Shown one piece after another: positions 23,590-32,634 of a stretch of 64,000 nt of DNA. Below the pieces are notes generated by a model. It had not been told where the DNA came from and did not search any database. It saw nothing but the letters and a program-made list of their open reading frames with translations. Source of the stretch: Alphaproteobacteria bacterium (GTDB lineage: Bacteria > Pseudomonadota > Alphaproteobacteria > Micavibrionales > UBA2020); the NCBI GenBank assembly GCA_025934695.1, contig JAICWS010000001.1, forward strand, positions 959,301 to 1,023,300, written 5' to 3'. The translations under genes were made by a program, and so were the position numbers. Position 1 is the first letter of the stretch, and every line of letters begins with the position of its first letter.

Positions 23590-23685
23590 TCAATTCCATG
23601 GCGCGCGAACACGCGAGGGACGAAACGGCGCGACTGGCGCGCGAAGGGATGCGATGATGATGTTGAAACTGCGCTGCATCTTCAT
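23590..23685 (-). CDS. Possible 31-aa peptide directly behind leader L2
   Basis: An ATG follows hairpin II of leader L2 immediately and opens a 31-codon frame (MKMQRSFNIIIASLRAP...). The basic, Pro/Arg-rich ending is not distinctive. The position parallels the start of the LRR gene behind L6 and the 20-aa peptide behind L8. Confidence 0.35.
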   Translation of the reverse strand: MKMQRSFNIIIASLRAPVAPFRPSRVRAPWN

Positions 23686-23828
23686 AAACAACCCTGAACT
23701 GTGACGTCCCTGGTTGTTTTGCAGATCGTTGCTGTGGAAGCCCGGACGTGAAACAAAAACCCAAAACCGTCCGGCACAAGATGCACGCTGCGAGTATCTT
23801 TATAAGCGATTCTTGTGCGTTATGTCAA
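23686..23828 (-). promoter_or_regulatory. Promoter plus two-hairpin leader L2
   Basis: -35 TTGACA (23823-23828), 18-bp spacer, -10 TATAAA (23799-23804). Hairpin I (23742-23774): CCGGACG / CGTCCGG around GGTTTTGGGTTTTTGTTTCA. Hairpin II (23686-23720): AAAACAACC / GGTTGTTT. The 3' arm carries AGGG directly before an ATG at 23685. Confidence 0.75.
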
Positions 23829-24013
23829 ATCGTATTTCAAAGGTCTGAGATATAGGAAATTTTGTTGCGCGAGCTCAAGTTTTGCGCCGATGCGGGGGCT
23901 TCCCGCGATCCATAGGTATTTCCTATCACAACAATAGCGTGATGATATTTTAGCTATCACGGCGTCCGGGCTAGTCTGGGCTTATCAGAAAATTCACAAC
24001 GAGGATGCACGCC

Positions 24014-25045
24014 ATGACAAGACCCCGACTGAGAAATTCCTTCCTGCCGAAACCCTCGCATGAGGAGCTGAGCGCCTTTATCGAAGGCGCGCTCGAAGGC
24101 GACGACACCGCCATCGCACGTTTCGCGAAACGCTTCCCCGCTTCCCTCGACGAACAATTTTATCACCATTCTTTCGTCGGCAAGACGGCCCTGCAATGGG
24201 CGGCCGGCGCGGGCAATATCGGCACCGTCGCGCTGCTGATCCGCCTTGGCGCCGATGTGAATGCCGCCGACACCATGGGCAGCAACGCGCTGGCCGCGGC
24301 CGCCGGCGCGGGGCGTAAGGATATAGTCGAGCTGCTGCTGGATAACGGCGCGCTGGATGAAGGAGAGCGTCATTCGCGTGGTGCGCTGGCACTGGCCGCG
24401 CAAGGGGCGCGCGACGATATCGTCAGCCTGCTGCTCGAACGCGGCGCCGTTCCCTCCGCTGAGGCATTGCAGCAGGCGAGTTTCGGCGGCAAACTGAGCA
24501 CGGTGCAGCTGCTGCTGGACGTCGGCGCGCCGCTGACCCCGGAAGCGGTGAGCAACGCAGCCTCCCAGGGAGATATCGGCATCCTGCGCCTGCTGATCGA
24601 CAATGGCGGTCCTGTCACCATCGAGGCGCTGAATGCATCCGCCTATGGCGGCTCTGTCGAAGTCGCTGAACTGCTCATCGACAAGGGCGCGCCGGTCAAT
24701 GCGCAGGAAGGCGTGCGCTCTCCGCTGATGAACGCCACCGCCAATGGCCGCCTGGAGATCATCCGGTTGCTGCTGAAGAAAGGTGCGGACGTCGACGCGC
24801 GCGACGAATTCGGCAATACGCCGCTCATGTATGCCGCCTCCTCCGGCCAGCAGGGCCTCGTGCGCCTGCTGCTGGAAAACGGCGCCAACCCAAATCTGCG
24901 TTCGAAGGAAGGGCTGAACGCGCTTGAAATCACGCGGCGGCACCTGACGGTCTTCCCGGACTCGCAACTCCTGAAAGACAATGCCGAGCTGCTGGAACGC
25001 TGGACGCCGGCTCCGCGCCAGCCGCGTCCGCCGAAACTGGGTTAA
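24014..25045 (+). CDS. Ankyrin-repeat protein
   Basis: 343 aa. The start is the second ATG (MTRPRLRNSF), 9 nt after GAGG. A leading helical segment is followed by about eight ankyrin repeats of ~32 residues, for example KTALQWAAGAGNIGTVALLI, GRKDIVELLLDNGA, YGGSVEVAELLIDKGAPVNA and FGNTPLMYAASSGQQGLVRL. The C-terminus is short and basic (PRQPRPPKLG). No signal peptide or enzyme domain is seen. Ankyrin proteins bind partner proteins. In a locus with LRR and Sel1 proteins a host- or prey-directed role is possible but unproven. Confidence 0.9.
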   Translation: MTRPRLRNSFLPKPSHEELSAFIEGALEGDDTAIARFAKRFPASLDEQFYHHSFVGKTALQWAAGAGNIGTVALLIRLGADVNAADTMGSNALAAAAGAGRKDIVELLLDNGALDEGERHSRGALALAAQGARDDIVSLLLERGAVPSAEALQQASFGGKLSTVQLLLDVGAPLTPEAVSNAASQGDIGILRLLIDNGGPVTIEALNASAYGGSVEVAELLIDKGAPVNAQEGVRSPLMNATANGRLEIIRLLLKKGADVDARDEFGNTPLMYAASSGQQGLVRLLLENGANPNLRSKEGLNALEITRRHLTVFPDSQLLKDNAELLERWTPAPRQPRPPKLG

Positions 25046-25047
25046 GC

Positions 25048-25103
25048 AAAAAAAGGACGATGCGGCCTTGCCGGATGAAACCGCAAGGCCGCATCCGTCT
25101 TTT
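25048..25103. terminator. Bidirectional terminator between convergent genes
   Basis: A long stem built on GATGCGGCCTTGC / GCAAGGCCGCATC, with an A-run on the left and TTTTCTATTTT on the right. It serves both the ankyrin gene and the Sel1 gene. Confidence 0.85.
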
Positions 25104-25808
25104 CTATTTTGACGTGGGATGCGCGTGCGCCTTGAGCCATTCCGCGGCCAGCCGGTCGGCCGTCGCCTTGTCCTGGGCCGACAGATGTTTGTCGGTTTCC
25201 TCGCGCCAGAAAGCGCCCGAAGCGTCATGGCCTTCGGCCATGATCATGCACCAGAATTCCGCCACCGCATAATCGCGCTTGATGCCGACGCCGCTGTAAT
25301 AGGCGTCGCAGAGCATGCTGCGCGCGCCGATGTTGCCCTGCGCGGCGGATTCTTCGAGCAGGTGAACGCCGGTCTTGCTGTCCTGTTTCACGCAGCGCCC
25401 GGCCATGAACATATGGCCTTCGAATTCCTGCGCTGGCGGATAATTCTGCGCCGCGCTCTTCTGGAACCAGGAAAGGGCCTTGTCGCAATCGGCGTCGAGG
25501 CCGCGACCCTCGTCGTAGATCAGGCCGGTTTCGAACTGCGCTCTTGCGTCGCCCTGCTGCGCTGCCTTCATGTACCAGGTCAGCGCGTCGCCCCAGCTCT
25601 GCACGGCGCCGTCGCCGAAGGCATAGATATCGCCCAGCGCGAACTGCGCTGAGGCATCGCCTTTCTGCGCCTTTTGCCGGATATCGGCCACCTGCTTGTC
25701 GCTCAGCTTCGGCGCGCAGGCCGAGCGGTCGACGTCGGGGCAGCCTGCCGCGAAGACCGGACCGGATAGCGACAGCAGCGCCAGAATGACAAAGATGCAG
25801 CTTTTCAT
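25104..25808 (-). CDS. Exported Sel1-repeat protein
   Basis: 234 aa from MKSCIFVILALLSLSGPVFA, a standard signal peptide with cleavage after FAA; an in-frame TTG 3 codons earlier is ignored. The mature protein has four or five Sel1 repeats (ASAQFALGDIYAFGDGAVQS, ARAQFETGLIYDEGRGLDAD, IGARSMLCDAYYSGVGIKRD) and several Cys likely to form disulfides. It should be a periplasmic or secreted scaffold protein. It ends at the shared terminator with the ankyrin gene. Confidence 0.85.
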   Translation of the reverse strand: MKSCIFVILALLSLSGPVFAAGCPDVDRSACAPKLSDKQVADIRQKAQKGDASAQFALGDIYAFGDGAVQSWGDALTWYMKAAQQGDARAQFETGLIYDEGRGLDADCDKALSWFQKSAAQNYPPAQEFEGHMFMAGRCVKQDSKTGVHLLEESAAQGNIGARSMLCDAYYSGVGIKRDYAVAEFWCMIMAEGHDASGAFWREETDKHLSAQDKATADRLAAEWLKAHAHPTSK

Positions 25809-25868
25809 GAGCAGCAATATAGGTGATCCGGAGAGGAATGAGAACGGAAATTCTCCTGGAAGAATCGC

Positions 25869-28800
25869 CTAAGAGGCGACCGTCTGCAGGCTCTTTTCCG
25901 GCAGCGGCGCCTTGGCGTTTGGCTTCACTTTCGTGAAGCGGTGCAGGTAGAGATAAATGACCGGCGTCGTATAAAGGGTGAGCACCTGCGAGACCATCAA
26001 TCCGCCGACGATGGCGACGCCGAGCGGCGCGCGCAGCTCCGACCCCGCGCCGTGGCCGAGCGCCAGCGGCAGGCTGCCGAGCAGCGCCGCTGCCGTCGTC
26101 ATCATGATGGGCCGGAAACGCAGGAGGCAGGCGCGGTGGATGGCGGTTTCGGCATCGAGCCCCAGCTTGCGCTCGGCCTCCAGCGCGAAGTCGATCATCA
26201 TGATCGCGTTCTTCTTCACGATGCCGATGAGCAGGATGATGCCGACGAGCGAGATCACCGTCAGTTCGTAATGGAACGCCATCAGCGCCAGCAGCGCGCC
26301 AAGACCCGCCGAGGGAATGGTCGACAAAATGGTGATCGGGTGGATATAGCTTTCATAGAGGATGCCGAGCACGATATAGACGGCGATGATGGCAGCGGCG
26401 ATTAGATACGGCTGGTTGGCCAGCGTCGCCTTGAACGCCAGCGCCGTGCCCTGGAAGCTGCCGTGCAGCGCGGGCGGCAGGCCGGCCTTGGCCAGCGCCT
26501 TTTCGACCGCCGTGACGCCGTCGCCGAGCGCGAAGCCGGGCGCCAAGTTGAAGGAGAGCGTTACCGACGGGAACTGTCCCTGGTGGTTGATTGACAGGGG
26601 CGCGGTCGAATCCGCGAAGTGCGACACGACCGAGAGCGGGATCATACGGCCTTGGTCGGTCGGAATATAAATGTTGTCGAGCGCCGACTTGTCGAGGCGA
26701 TAGGCCGGATCGGCTTCGAGCACGACGTGGTACTGGTCGAGTTCAGTCATGATCGTCGCCACCTGGCGCTGGCCGAAGGCGTCATACAGCGTGTTGTCGA
26801 TCTCCTGCGGCGTGACGCCGAAGCGCCCGGCCGCGTCGCGGTCGATGACGACCGTCGTCTGCGGCGCCGCGGCCTGGATGTCGCCCGCGACGTCGCGCAA
26901 CTGCGGCAGCCCCTGCAATATCTTCATGATCTTCGGGACGTTCGCATAAAGCTCCGGCGTATTCGCGTCTTCCAGCGTGTACTGGAACTGGGTCTTGGAC
27001 AGGCGCGCGCCGATGGTCAGCTCCTGCCGCGGCATGTAGTGCACGAGTACGTTGCTGATGTTCTTCGTCTTCGCCTGCAGGCGCTCCAGCACCTTGTCCA
27101 TGCGGTCGCGCGCATTGAAGGGCTTGAGCGCAATGACCGCGCGCGCCGAGCCGCCGTCGCCATAGATCCAGCTGTAGACATCCGCGACCGCCGGATCGCC
27201 GCGCAAACGGTCGGCCACCTGGAGCTGGAGCTTGCCCATCGCCTCGACCGATACATCGGGCGTGGTTTCGGTCGACTCGTAGATGATGCCCGTGTCCTGT
27301 TGCGGATAGAAACCCTTGGGGATCGCCCAGTAAAGTGCTGTGGTAATGGCAGCGACGACGAGGACGACAGCCAGCGTGACGCGGCGGTGACGCAGGGCGA
27401 GCCCAAGCGTGCGCTCGTAGCCGCGGAACATCGCGGTATAGCCTTTTTCCGCCAGTTGCGACAGTTTGCCGCCGTCCTGCGCCTTGTCCTTCTTCAGGAA
27501 GACGCGGCACATCGCGGGTGTGAGCGTGAGCGACACCAGCGCCGAGACCAGCAGCGCGCCCGACACGGTGACAGAGAACTGGCGGAACGACCGGCCCACG
27601 ACGCCGCCCATCAGCAACAGCGGCAGGAACACCGCGACGAGCGAGGCAGTCATCGACACGATGGTGAAGAAAATCTGCTTCGCGCCTTTGAGCGCCGCCT
27701 GCAGCGGTGTCTCCCCCTCTTCGAGCTTGCGGATGATGTTCTCGATCATCACGACCGCGTCGTCGATGACGAAGCCGACCGCGATGGTAAGCCCCATGAG
27801 CGAGATGTTATTGACGCTATAGCCCAGGAGATACATCAGGCCGAAAGTACCGATGACCGACAAAGGTATCGCCGCCGAACAGATGACCGTCGCCCATAAG
27901 CTGCGCAGGAAATAGAGCACGACGAGAACGACAAGCCCGACCGTCCAGATAAAGGTCCGCTCCATGTCCTTGATCGAGGCGCGGATGGTCTGGGTGCGGT
28001 CGCTAAGGATCTTGACGTGGATCGAGGACGGTAGCGCGCTTTCGAGGCCCGGCAGCGCCGCCTTGATCGCATCGACCGTTTCGGCCACGTTGAAGCCGAA
28101 TTGCTTATGGATGTCGAGGATGACCGCGCGCTTGGTGCCCGACCAGGCGGCCTGTTTGATATCCTCGACGCTGTCGACGGCGCGCCCGATATCGCGCACG
28201 CGCACCGGCGCGCCCTTGCGGTAGGCGATGATGACATTCTCGTAATCACGTGCCTTGGTAAGCTGGTCGGTCGTCTCGAGCGTGATGGTGCGCGCCGCAT
28301 TCTCGAGCGTGCCCTTGGCCGAGCTGCTGGTCGCGAGATTCAGCGCGGTGCGCACTTGTTCGAGGCTGAGGCCCAGCGCCGCCACTTTCGCAGGGTCGAC
28401 CTGGACGCGCACCGCCGGTTTCTGCTCGCCATGCAGGTCGATCAGGCCGACGCCGCGCACGCGCGAGAGCTGCTGCGCCATATAAGTGTCGGCGTAAAGA
28501 TCGACCTGCGAGATCGGCAGCCCGTCCGACGAAACCTCCAGTGACATGATCAGGAAGTCGGCGGGATTCGCCTTTTCGTAGCCGGGCGGACCCGGCAGAT
28601 CATGCGGCAGCACGCCCTGCGCCGCATTCAGTGCGGCCGACACATCCTGCGCCGCCGCATCGATGCTGCGGTCGATGTCGAACTGGAGGGTGATGGAAGT
28701 GTCGCCTTCCGACGAGCTCGAGGTCATTTCCGTGATGCCGGAAATCAATGCGAGTTGGCGTTCGATCGGCGCGGTCACGGTCGAGGCCATCGTCTGCGCC

Positions 28801-28964
28801 GAGGCGCCCGGCAGCGAAGCGAAGACGTTGATGGTCGGGATATCGACCTGCGGCAGGGCCGAGATCGGCAGCAGGCTGAAAGCGGTCAGGCCGAGAAGGA
28901 TCAGCGCCACCATCAGCAGCGAGGTCGCGATCGGACGCTCGATGAAGGGCGCCGAAAAATTCAT
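25869..28964 (-). CDS. RND efflux pump, inner-membrane transporter (HAE1/MdtB-like)
   Basis: A 1031-aa proton-driven exporter with the duplicated RND plan: TM1 at residues ~12-30, two large periplasmic porter loops (about 35-335 and 555-865) and two bundles of TM helices. The TM4 proton-relay pair is present (GFVIDDAVVMIENIIRKLEEG region, Asp-Asp). The N-terminus MNFSAPFIERPIATSLLM is typical of the family. It overlaps the membrane-fusion gene by 4 nt. No outer-membrane channel gene is adjacent, so it presumably uses a TolC encoded elsewhere. Confidence 0.93.
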   Translation of the reverse strand: MNFSAPFIERPIATSLLMVALILLGLTAFSLLPISALPQVDIPTINVFASLPGASAQTMASTVTAPIERQLALISGITEMTSSSSEGDTSITLQFDIDRSIDAAAQDVSAALNAAQGVLPHDLPGPPGYEKANPADFLIMSLEVSSDGLPISQVDLYADTYMAQQLSRVRGVGLIDLHGEQKPAVRVQVDPAKVAALGLSLEQVRTALNLATSSSAKGTLENAARTITLETTDQLTKARDYENVIIAYRKGAPVRVRDIGRAVDSVEDIKQAAWSGTKRAVILDIHKQFGFNVAETVDAIKAALPGLESALPSSIHVKILSDRTQTIRASIKDMERTFIWTVGLVVLVVLYFLRSLWATVICSAAIPLSVIGTFGLMYLLGYSVNNISLMGLTIAVGFVIDDAVVMIENIIRKLEEGETPLQAALKGAKQIFFTIVSMTASLVAVFLPLLLMGGVVGRSFRQFSVTVSGALLVSALVSLTLTPAMCRVFLKKDKAQDGGKLSQLAEKGYTAMFRGYERTLGLALRHRRVTLAVVLVVAAITTALYWAIPKGFYPQQDTGIIYESTETTPDVSVEAMGKLQLQVADRLRGDPAVADVYSWIYGDGGSARAVIALKPFNARDRMDKVLERLQAKTKNISNVLVHYMPRQELTIGARLSKTQFQYTLEDANTPELYANVPKIMKILQGLPQLRDVAGDIQAAAPQTTVVIDRDAAGRFGVTPQEIDNTLYDAFGQRQVATIMTELDQYHVVLEADPAYRLDKSALDNIYIPTDQGRMIPLSVVSHFADSTAPLSINHQGQFPSVTLSFNLAPGFALGDGVTAVEKALAKAGLPPALHGSFQGTALAFKATLANQPYLIAAAIIAVYIVLGILYESYIHPITILSTIPSAGLGALLALMAFHYELTVISLVGIILLIGIVKKNAIMMIDFALEAERKLGLDAETAIHRACLLRFRPIMMTTAAALLGSLPLALGHGAGSELRAPLGVAIVGGLMVSQVLTLYTTPVIYLYLHRFTKVKPNAKAPLPEKSLQTVAS

Positions 28965-30067
28965 TTCGCGCTTCCTTCCGGCGCATCGTCAACCGTCACG
29001 GGCGCGCCGTCTTCGAGCTTCAGGAAGTTCGAGACGGCGACCTTGTCGTTTTCCTTCACGCCGCCGTCGAGCACAGCCTTGTCGCCTTGCTCCCGGTCGA
29101 GCGCCACGGTTTTTCGAACCGCCTTGCCGCCATCGATGACAAAGACGTAATCGCCGTCGGGCCCATGCTGCACGGCCGCCAGCGGCACGGAAAGCTGCGG
29201 CTTCTCCTGCGGGATGCTGAGCGTCAGCGTGACCAGCATGCCGGGCCACAGGTTTTCCTGCGGATTGTCGAAGACGGCGCGCGTGGCGAAAGTGCCGGTC
29301 GAGGGGTCGATGGCGTTATCCATGTACTGCAGCTTGCCCGTCTCGCGCACCTTGCCTTCGGTGCGCGTGGCCACGGCCTCCGCCTTATTGCCCTTCAGCG
29401 CGTCGCGCACCGCGTCGAAATCGCCCTGCGGGAAGGAGGCCTGCACGTAAATCGGCGCGATCTGGTGCAGCGTGACGAGCGGCGTGGTGTCGTTCGCCTT
29501 GACCGTGTTGCCCACTGTGACGTTGATCGTGCCGGTGCGGCCTGAAATCGGCGCCTCGATGCGCGCGAAGCCGAGCTGGACGTTCACATTCTCCAGCGCC
29601 GCCTTGTCGGCCGCCACCACGGCCGCCTGCGCGTCGAAGGCGGCCTTGGCGTCGTCCGCCGTCTGCTGCGTGTTATAGCCTTTTTCGAACAGCGACTGCG
29701 CGCGGTCCAGCTGGCGCTTCAGGTTTTCGGCCTGCGCCTCGTCGCGGGTGATGTTCGCCTCCAGCTCGTTGTACTGCGCCTTCAGCACGCGGTCGTCGAG
29801 CACGAACAGCACGTCGCCCTGCTTCACCGTGTCGCCGTCGTGGAACTTGATCTCCATCACCTGGCTGTCGATGCGCGAACGCAGATCGACCGACTGGATG
29901 GGCATCACCGTGCCGATGGCGTCGATGGAGCGCGGCAGCTTTTCCATGATCGCTGGCGCGACGCGGACGATGGCCGGCGACGGTGGCGCATCGGCCAACG
30001 CCGTTCCCGCCAGCAGCGGCGCGAGTGCAATCTGGACGATGATAGAGAAAATGGCTGTCTTGTTCAT
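28961..30067 (-). CDS. RND periplasmic adaptor (membrane fusion protein)
   Basis: 368 aa with a signal peptide (MNKTAIFSIIVQIALAPLLA...). The order is barrel-sandwich/lipoyl half-motif (VDLRSRIDSQVMEIKFHDGD), alpha-hairpin (residues ~100-165), second lipoyl half (VQLGFARIEAPISGRTGTIN), beta-barrel and a membrane-proximal domain. It bridges the inner-membrane pump and an outer-membrane channel. It is the first gene of the pair, and its stop overlaps the pump start. Confidence 0.92.
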   Translation of the reverse strand: MNKTAIFSIIVQIALAPLLAGTALADAPPSPAIVRVAPAIMEKLPRSIDAIGTVMPIQSVDLRSRIDSQVMEIKFHDGDTVKQGDVLFVLDDRVLKAQYNELEANITRDEAQAENLKRQLDRAQSLFEKGYNTQQTADDAKAAFDAQAAVVAADKAALENVNVQLGFARIEAPISGRTGTINVTVGNTVKANDTTPLVTLHQIAPIYVQASFPQGDFDAVRDALKGNKAEAVATRTEGKVRETGKLQYMDNAIDPSTGTFATRAVFDNPQENLWPGMLVTLTLSIPQEKPQLSVPLAAVQHGPDGDYVFVIDGGKAVRKTVALDREQGDKAVLDGGVKENDKVAVSNFLKLEDGAPVTVDDAPEGSAK

Positions 30068-30188
30068 GGATAACCCCCGGGCGTGCCATGATTATATAAC
30101 GATATATGGCGGGGTTTAATAAATTCCCGCTTCTCCTGACGGGGAGAAAAGCTGACATGAAAATGAGGGTCTTTCCGTAACCGGCGGC

Positions 30189-30620
30189 TTAGTAATCATC
30201 CGCCTCGCGGCGGGGTGTGCGGTCTTCGGCTTTGCGGCGCGGGCCGCGGCGGCGCTCGGGCCGGTGGCGCCGCTCCGCGTCTTTGATGCCATACATCTTG
30301 CGGCGCGGGCCCTTGCGGCGGTCGGCGCTGCGGCGACGCTCGGCGGCTTTGACAGCGGGCAGCGGCGCGGCCTCTTCCGTCTCGGAGGGCAGGACGAAGG
30401 CTTTTTTCTCGATATCCAGCGCCGGGTTCACAAGAATGGTGATGTCGCCCTGCAAAACAGGAAATTTATCGTTCTTGCGGAAGAGGACGAGGCTGTGGCC
30501 CGTCACCATCTCGACGACACCCGCCTTTTTCAGCGAATTCCACGTCTCCGTCGACACGGCGATGGCGCGCGGACGCTTCTTTGCGGTTTTGATGGCCCGG
30601 TACAGGTCGGCAAGGGACAT
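30189..30620 (-). CDS. Unknown protein with Arg-rich repeated tail
   Basis: 143 aa with SD GAAGGAGAAG. Residues 1-95 form a small alpha/beta domain (MSLADLYRAIKTAKKRPRAI..., SLVLFRKNDKFPVLQGDITI). The last 50 residues contain two near-identical basic blocks (RRRSADRRKGPRRK and RRHRPERRRGPRRK), which may bind nucleic acid or anionic lipid. No family is recognised. Confidence 0.6.
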   Translation of the reverse strand: MSLADLYRAIKTAKKRPRAIAVSTETWNSLKKAGVVEMVTGHSLVLFRKNDKFPVLQGDITILVNPALDIEKKAFVLPSETEEAAPLPAVKAAERRRSADRRKGPRRKMYGIKDAERRHRPERRRGPRRKAEDRTPRREADDY

Positions 30621-30868
30621 GTCGCTTCTCCTTCAATCATCGCCGTTTTAAGCTCTGCCCTTCTTTATATAAGGGCATGGCGCCGCCTTCTTCAAGGCGC
30701 TTGCGCCGTTTCATATGGCAATTCATGTTTCTGAAGATCAGCTCGCTCAGCGCAACGAGCCGTCGTTTTTTGACGTCATCCGCCCATGCGCGGCGCGGCC
30801 GGACCCTTCGGCGGCGCGTTGTTCGACGCGGTCAGCGTCGGCGTGGCGGCGGGCGGACACGTGTTCTG

Positions 30869-31336
30869 CTAGTCGAACTGCTTTTTCGCGGCGACATAGG
30901 CGTCGCTTTCGACGCCGAAATTGGCAAGATCCGTTTTCGCCGATTGCAGGGAATGCTCGTCCATCTTGGCGTATTCCTGCTTCAGCATGCCGTCGTCGCT
31001 GCGGAACCAGCGCGGCTTCCAGGACGAGTTGGCCTTGATCGTCGCCTCGTCCCTCGGCGATTTTCTGGTCGATGGCGCGCGCGAGTTCAGCGCGGTTTTT
31101 CGGGTCGCTCCAGTCGATCTGGTGGGCGTCCTTGATGCGCCCGTCGGAAAGGCGCTCGACCGGCGTGCCCATGTTCTCGTTCTTCATGTATTTGCCGACT
31201 TCGGCCAGCGCGGGAATGATGTTCTTGTAGTTGCCGACGTTACGGTCGCCGTGCCGGTGACGACGCCTTCGCCCCCCACCGCCAGGGCCGTATCGCCCGC
31301 AACGGTCGATGTAATCGCGCTGCCCGTGATCTCCAT
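30869..31336 (-). pseudogene. Gene broken by two frameshifts
   Basis: Coding character runs through three frames in order. MEITGSAITSTVAGDTALAV starts at 31336. NYKNIIPALAEVGKYMKNEN ... IDWSDPKNRAELARAIDQKI covers the middle. DEATIKANSSWKPRWFRSDD ... SDAYVAAKKQFD ends with TAG at 30869. The shifts fall near 31240 and 31060. Intact, it would be a ~155-aa soluble protein. No family is recognised. Assembly error at two sites is less likely but possible. Confidence 0.6.
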
Positions 31337-31360
31337 TGGCTGGAGGCATTTGAAAGAAGC

Positions 31361-31513
31361 TCCACCCCGACGAAAGTCGGGGTCCAGCCGATAAACTTCT
31401 ACCTCATAAATTTCTTGGAAGTGCGGGAATAGCGGACTGGCTCTACCGTCATGACCCGTAATTTTATGAGGTGGAAGTTAACTAAACTGGACCCCGACTT
31501 TCGTCGGGGTGGA
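31361..31513. repeat. MITE-like element with 27-bp terminal inverted repeats
   Basis: Ends TCCACCCCGACGAAAGTCGG-GGTCCAG and its exact reverse complement, plus an inner imperfect pair (AACTTCTACCTCATAAATT / AATTTTATGAGGTGGAAGTT). 153 bp, no coding capacity. A shorter relative lies at 40893-40991. Confidence 0.8.
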
Positions 31514-31542
31514 ATTTCCTTTCATATGCGATAGCCCTTGCC

Positions 31543-32421
31543 TTATCCCGCTGGGGGAGGCGCGGACGGTTTCGCCGGCAACACAGGTGCAGGGCTCGGG
31601 GGCGTTTCCGTTTTCTTCTCGATCGGCGCCGCCGCCTTGTCGAAAGCGGACGCGGCTGGCGCGGTGGCGGCGACGGTCGGTGATGCCTGCGGAACGGGTG
31701 CAGGAACCGGCGCGGGTATGGGCTGGTTCGTCGCCTCTTTTTTCTTCTTTTTCTCCGCACGCCAGTTGCGCAGGTGCTTGAACAGCACGCGGCTGCTCTG
31801 CGTGATATCGAAGGCCGACTTGCCGGCATAGAGCGAAGCGATAAAGACGGGCACCGTCACCACGCCCGCGAGAGTAAGCGCCGGCAGTGCCAGCATATGC
31901 ATGACGATATAGGTCATGGCGGCGCCGCCGGTGAAGAGAGAGCCCTTGGTATTCAGGCTGACCATGAAGATGTCGCGCTGCTGCTGTGTCAGCCCATAGC
32001 GCAGTTTTTTGCCGATGCCGCTGTCGATGAGTTTCCTGCCCAGCTTCGTCCCGGCGATTTTCTTCGCCAGCGGATAAACAAGATGGTGATGCGCGATGCG
32101 GTCGATCGGTGTGCTTTTCGGCCTGTCGGATTTCGGCGGCTTCGGCTTGTCGGCGCGGAACGTGTCGTGATGCGCGTCCTTCAGGAACTCCCAGGTGCCT
32201 TTCACGCCGATAAAGAGACTATAAAGAGAACAGCTGCCGAGCACGCAGGCGCCCGCGATCGCAAGCGCCCCCAGCATGAAAGGCACGGCTGGCAAAAACG
32301 CACCCGCCACCAGCAGGCCGCTTTCGACCGAAACGGATACGCCCGTGCTGATGGCGTCAAAACGCACCCAGAAATCCGGGCTCTTGACGATTTTTTTGAT
32401 AAAGTCCTTCTTCGTCCCCAT
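31543..32421 (-). CDS. Unknown multi-pass membrane protein
   Basis: About 292 aa from MGTKKDFIKKIVKSPDF. An upstream in-frame ATG at 32532 would add 37 residues without an SD, so the start is uncertain. There are two hydrophobic segments early (GLLVAGAFLPAVPFMLGALA, AGACVLGSCSLYSLFIG) and two late (GGAAMTYIVMHMLALPALTL, AGVVTVPVFIASLYAG), with a basic loop between. The C-terminal ~90 residues are Lys-rich then Pro/Ala-rich, probably cytoplasmic and disordered. No family is recognised. Confidence 0.55.
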   Translation of the reverse strand: MGTKKDFIKKIVKSPDFWVRFDAISTGVSVSVESGLLVAGAFLPAVPFMLGALAIAGACVLGSCSLYSLFIGVKGTWEFLKDAHHDTFRADKPKPPKSDRPKSTPIDRIAHHHLVYPLAKKIAGTKLGRKLIDSGIGKKLRYGLTQQQRDIFMVSLNTKGSLFTGGAAMTYIVMHMLALPALTLAGVVTVPVFIASLYAGKSAFDITQSSRVLFKHLRNWRAEKKKKKEATNQPIPAPVPAPVPQASPTVAATAPAASAFDKAAAPIEKKTETPPSPAPVLPAKPSAPPPAG

Positions 32422-32634
32422 GCGGCGGGCGGCGCTCCTGGTACCTTTCGAAACTGATATCGGGGGACTATAGCCGTTTTCCGATGTGATGTAGAGAGGC
32501 GAATTCCGTCGCCGCGGCCATTTTTCATCCATTTGATTTATAAAAAGAAATCAATAATCGGGGATTAATTTCTTTTTAAACAAGTTACTGTACCATATGG
32601 AAATACCTGACTCGGACAAGGATATCGACAGCCC

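Noticed and set aside
23957-25228. 423-codon minus-strand frame opposite the ankyrin gene
   Set aside because: Repeated Gly/Gln/Arg pattern is the mirror of the ankyrin repeats on the other strand; the ankyrin frame has SD and motifs.
26619-27899. 426-codon plus-strand frame opposite the RND pump
   Set aside because: Antisense shadow of a strongly conserved transporter gene; composition is low-complexity Arg/Asp/His.
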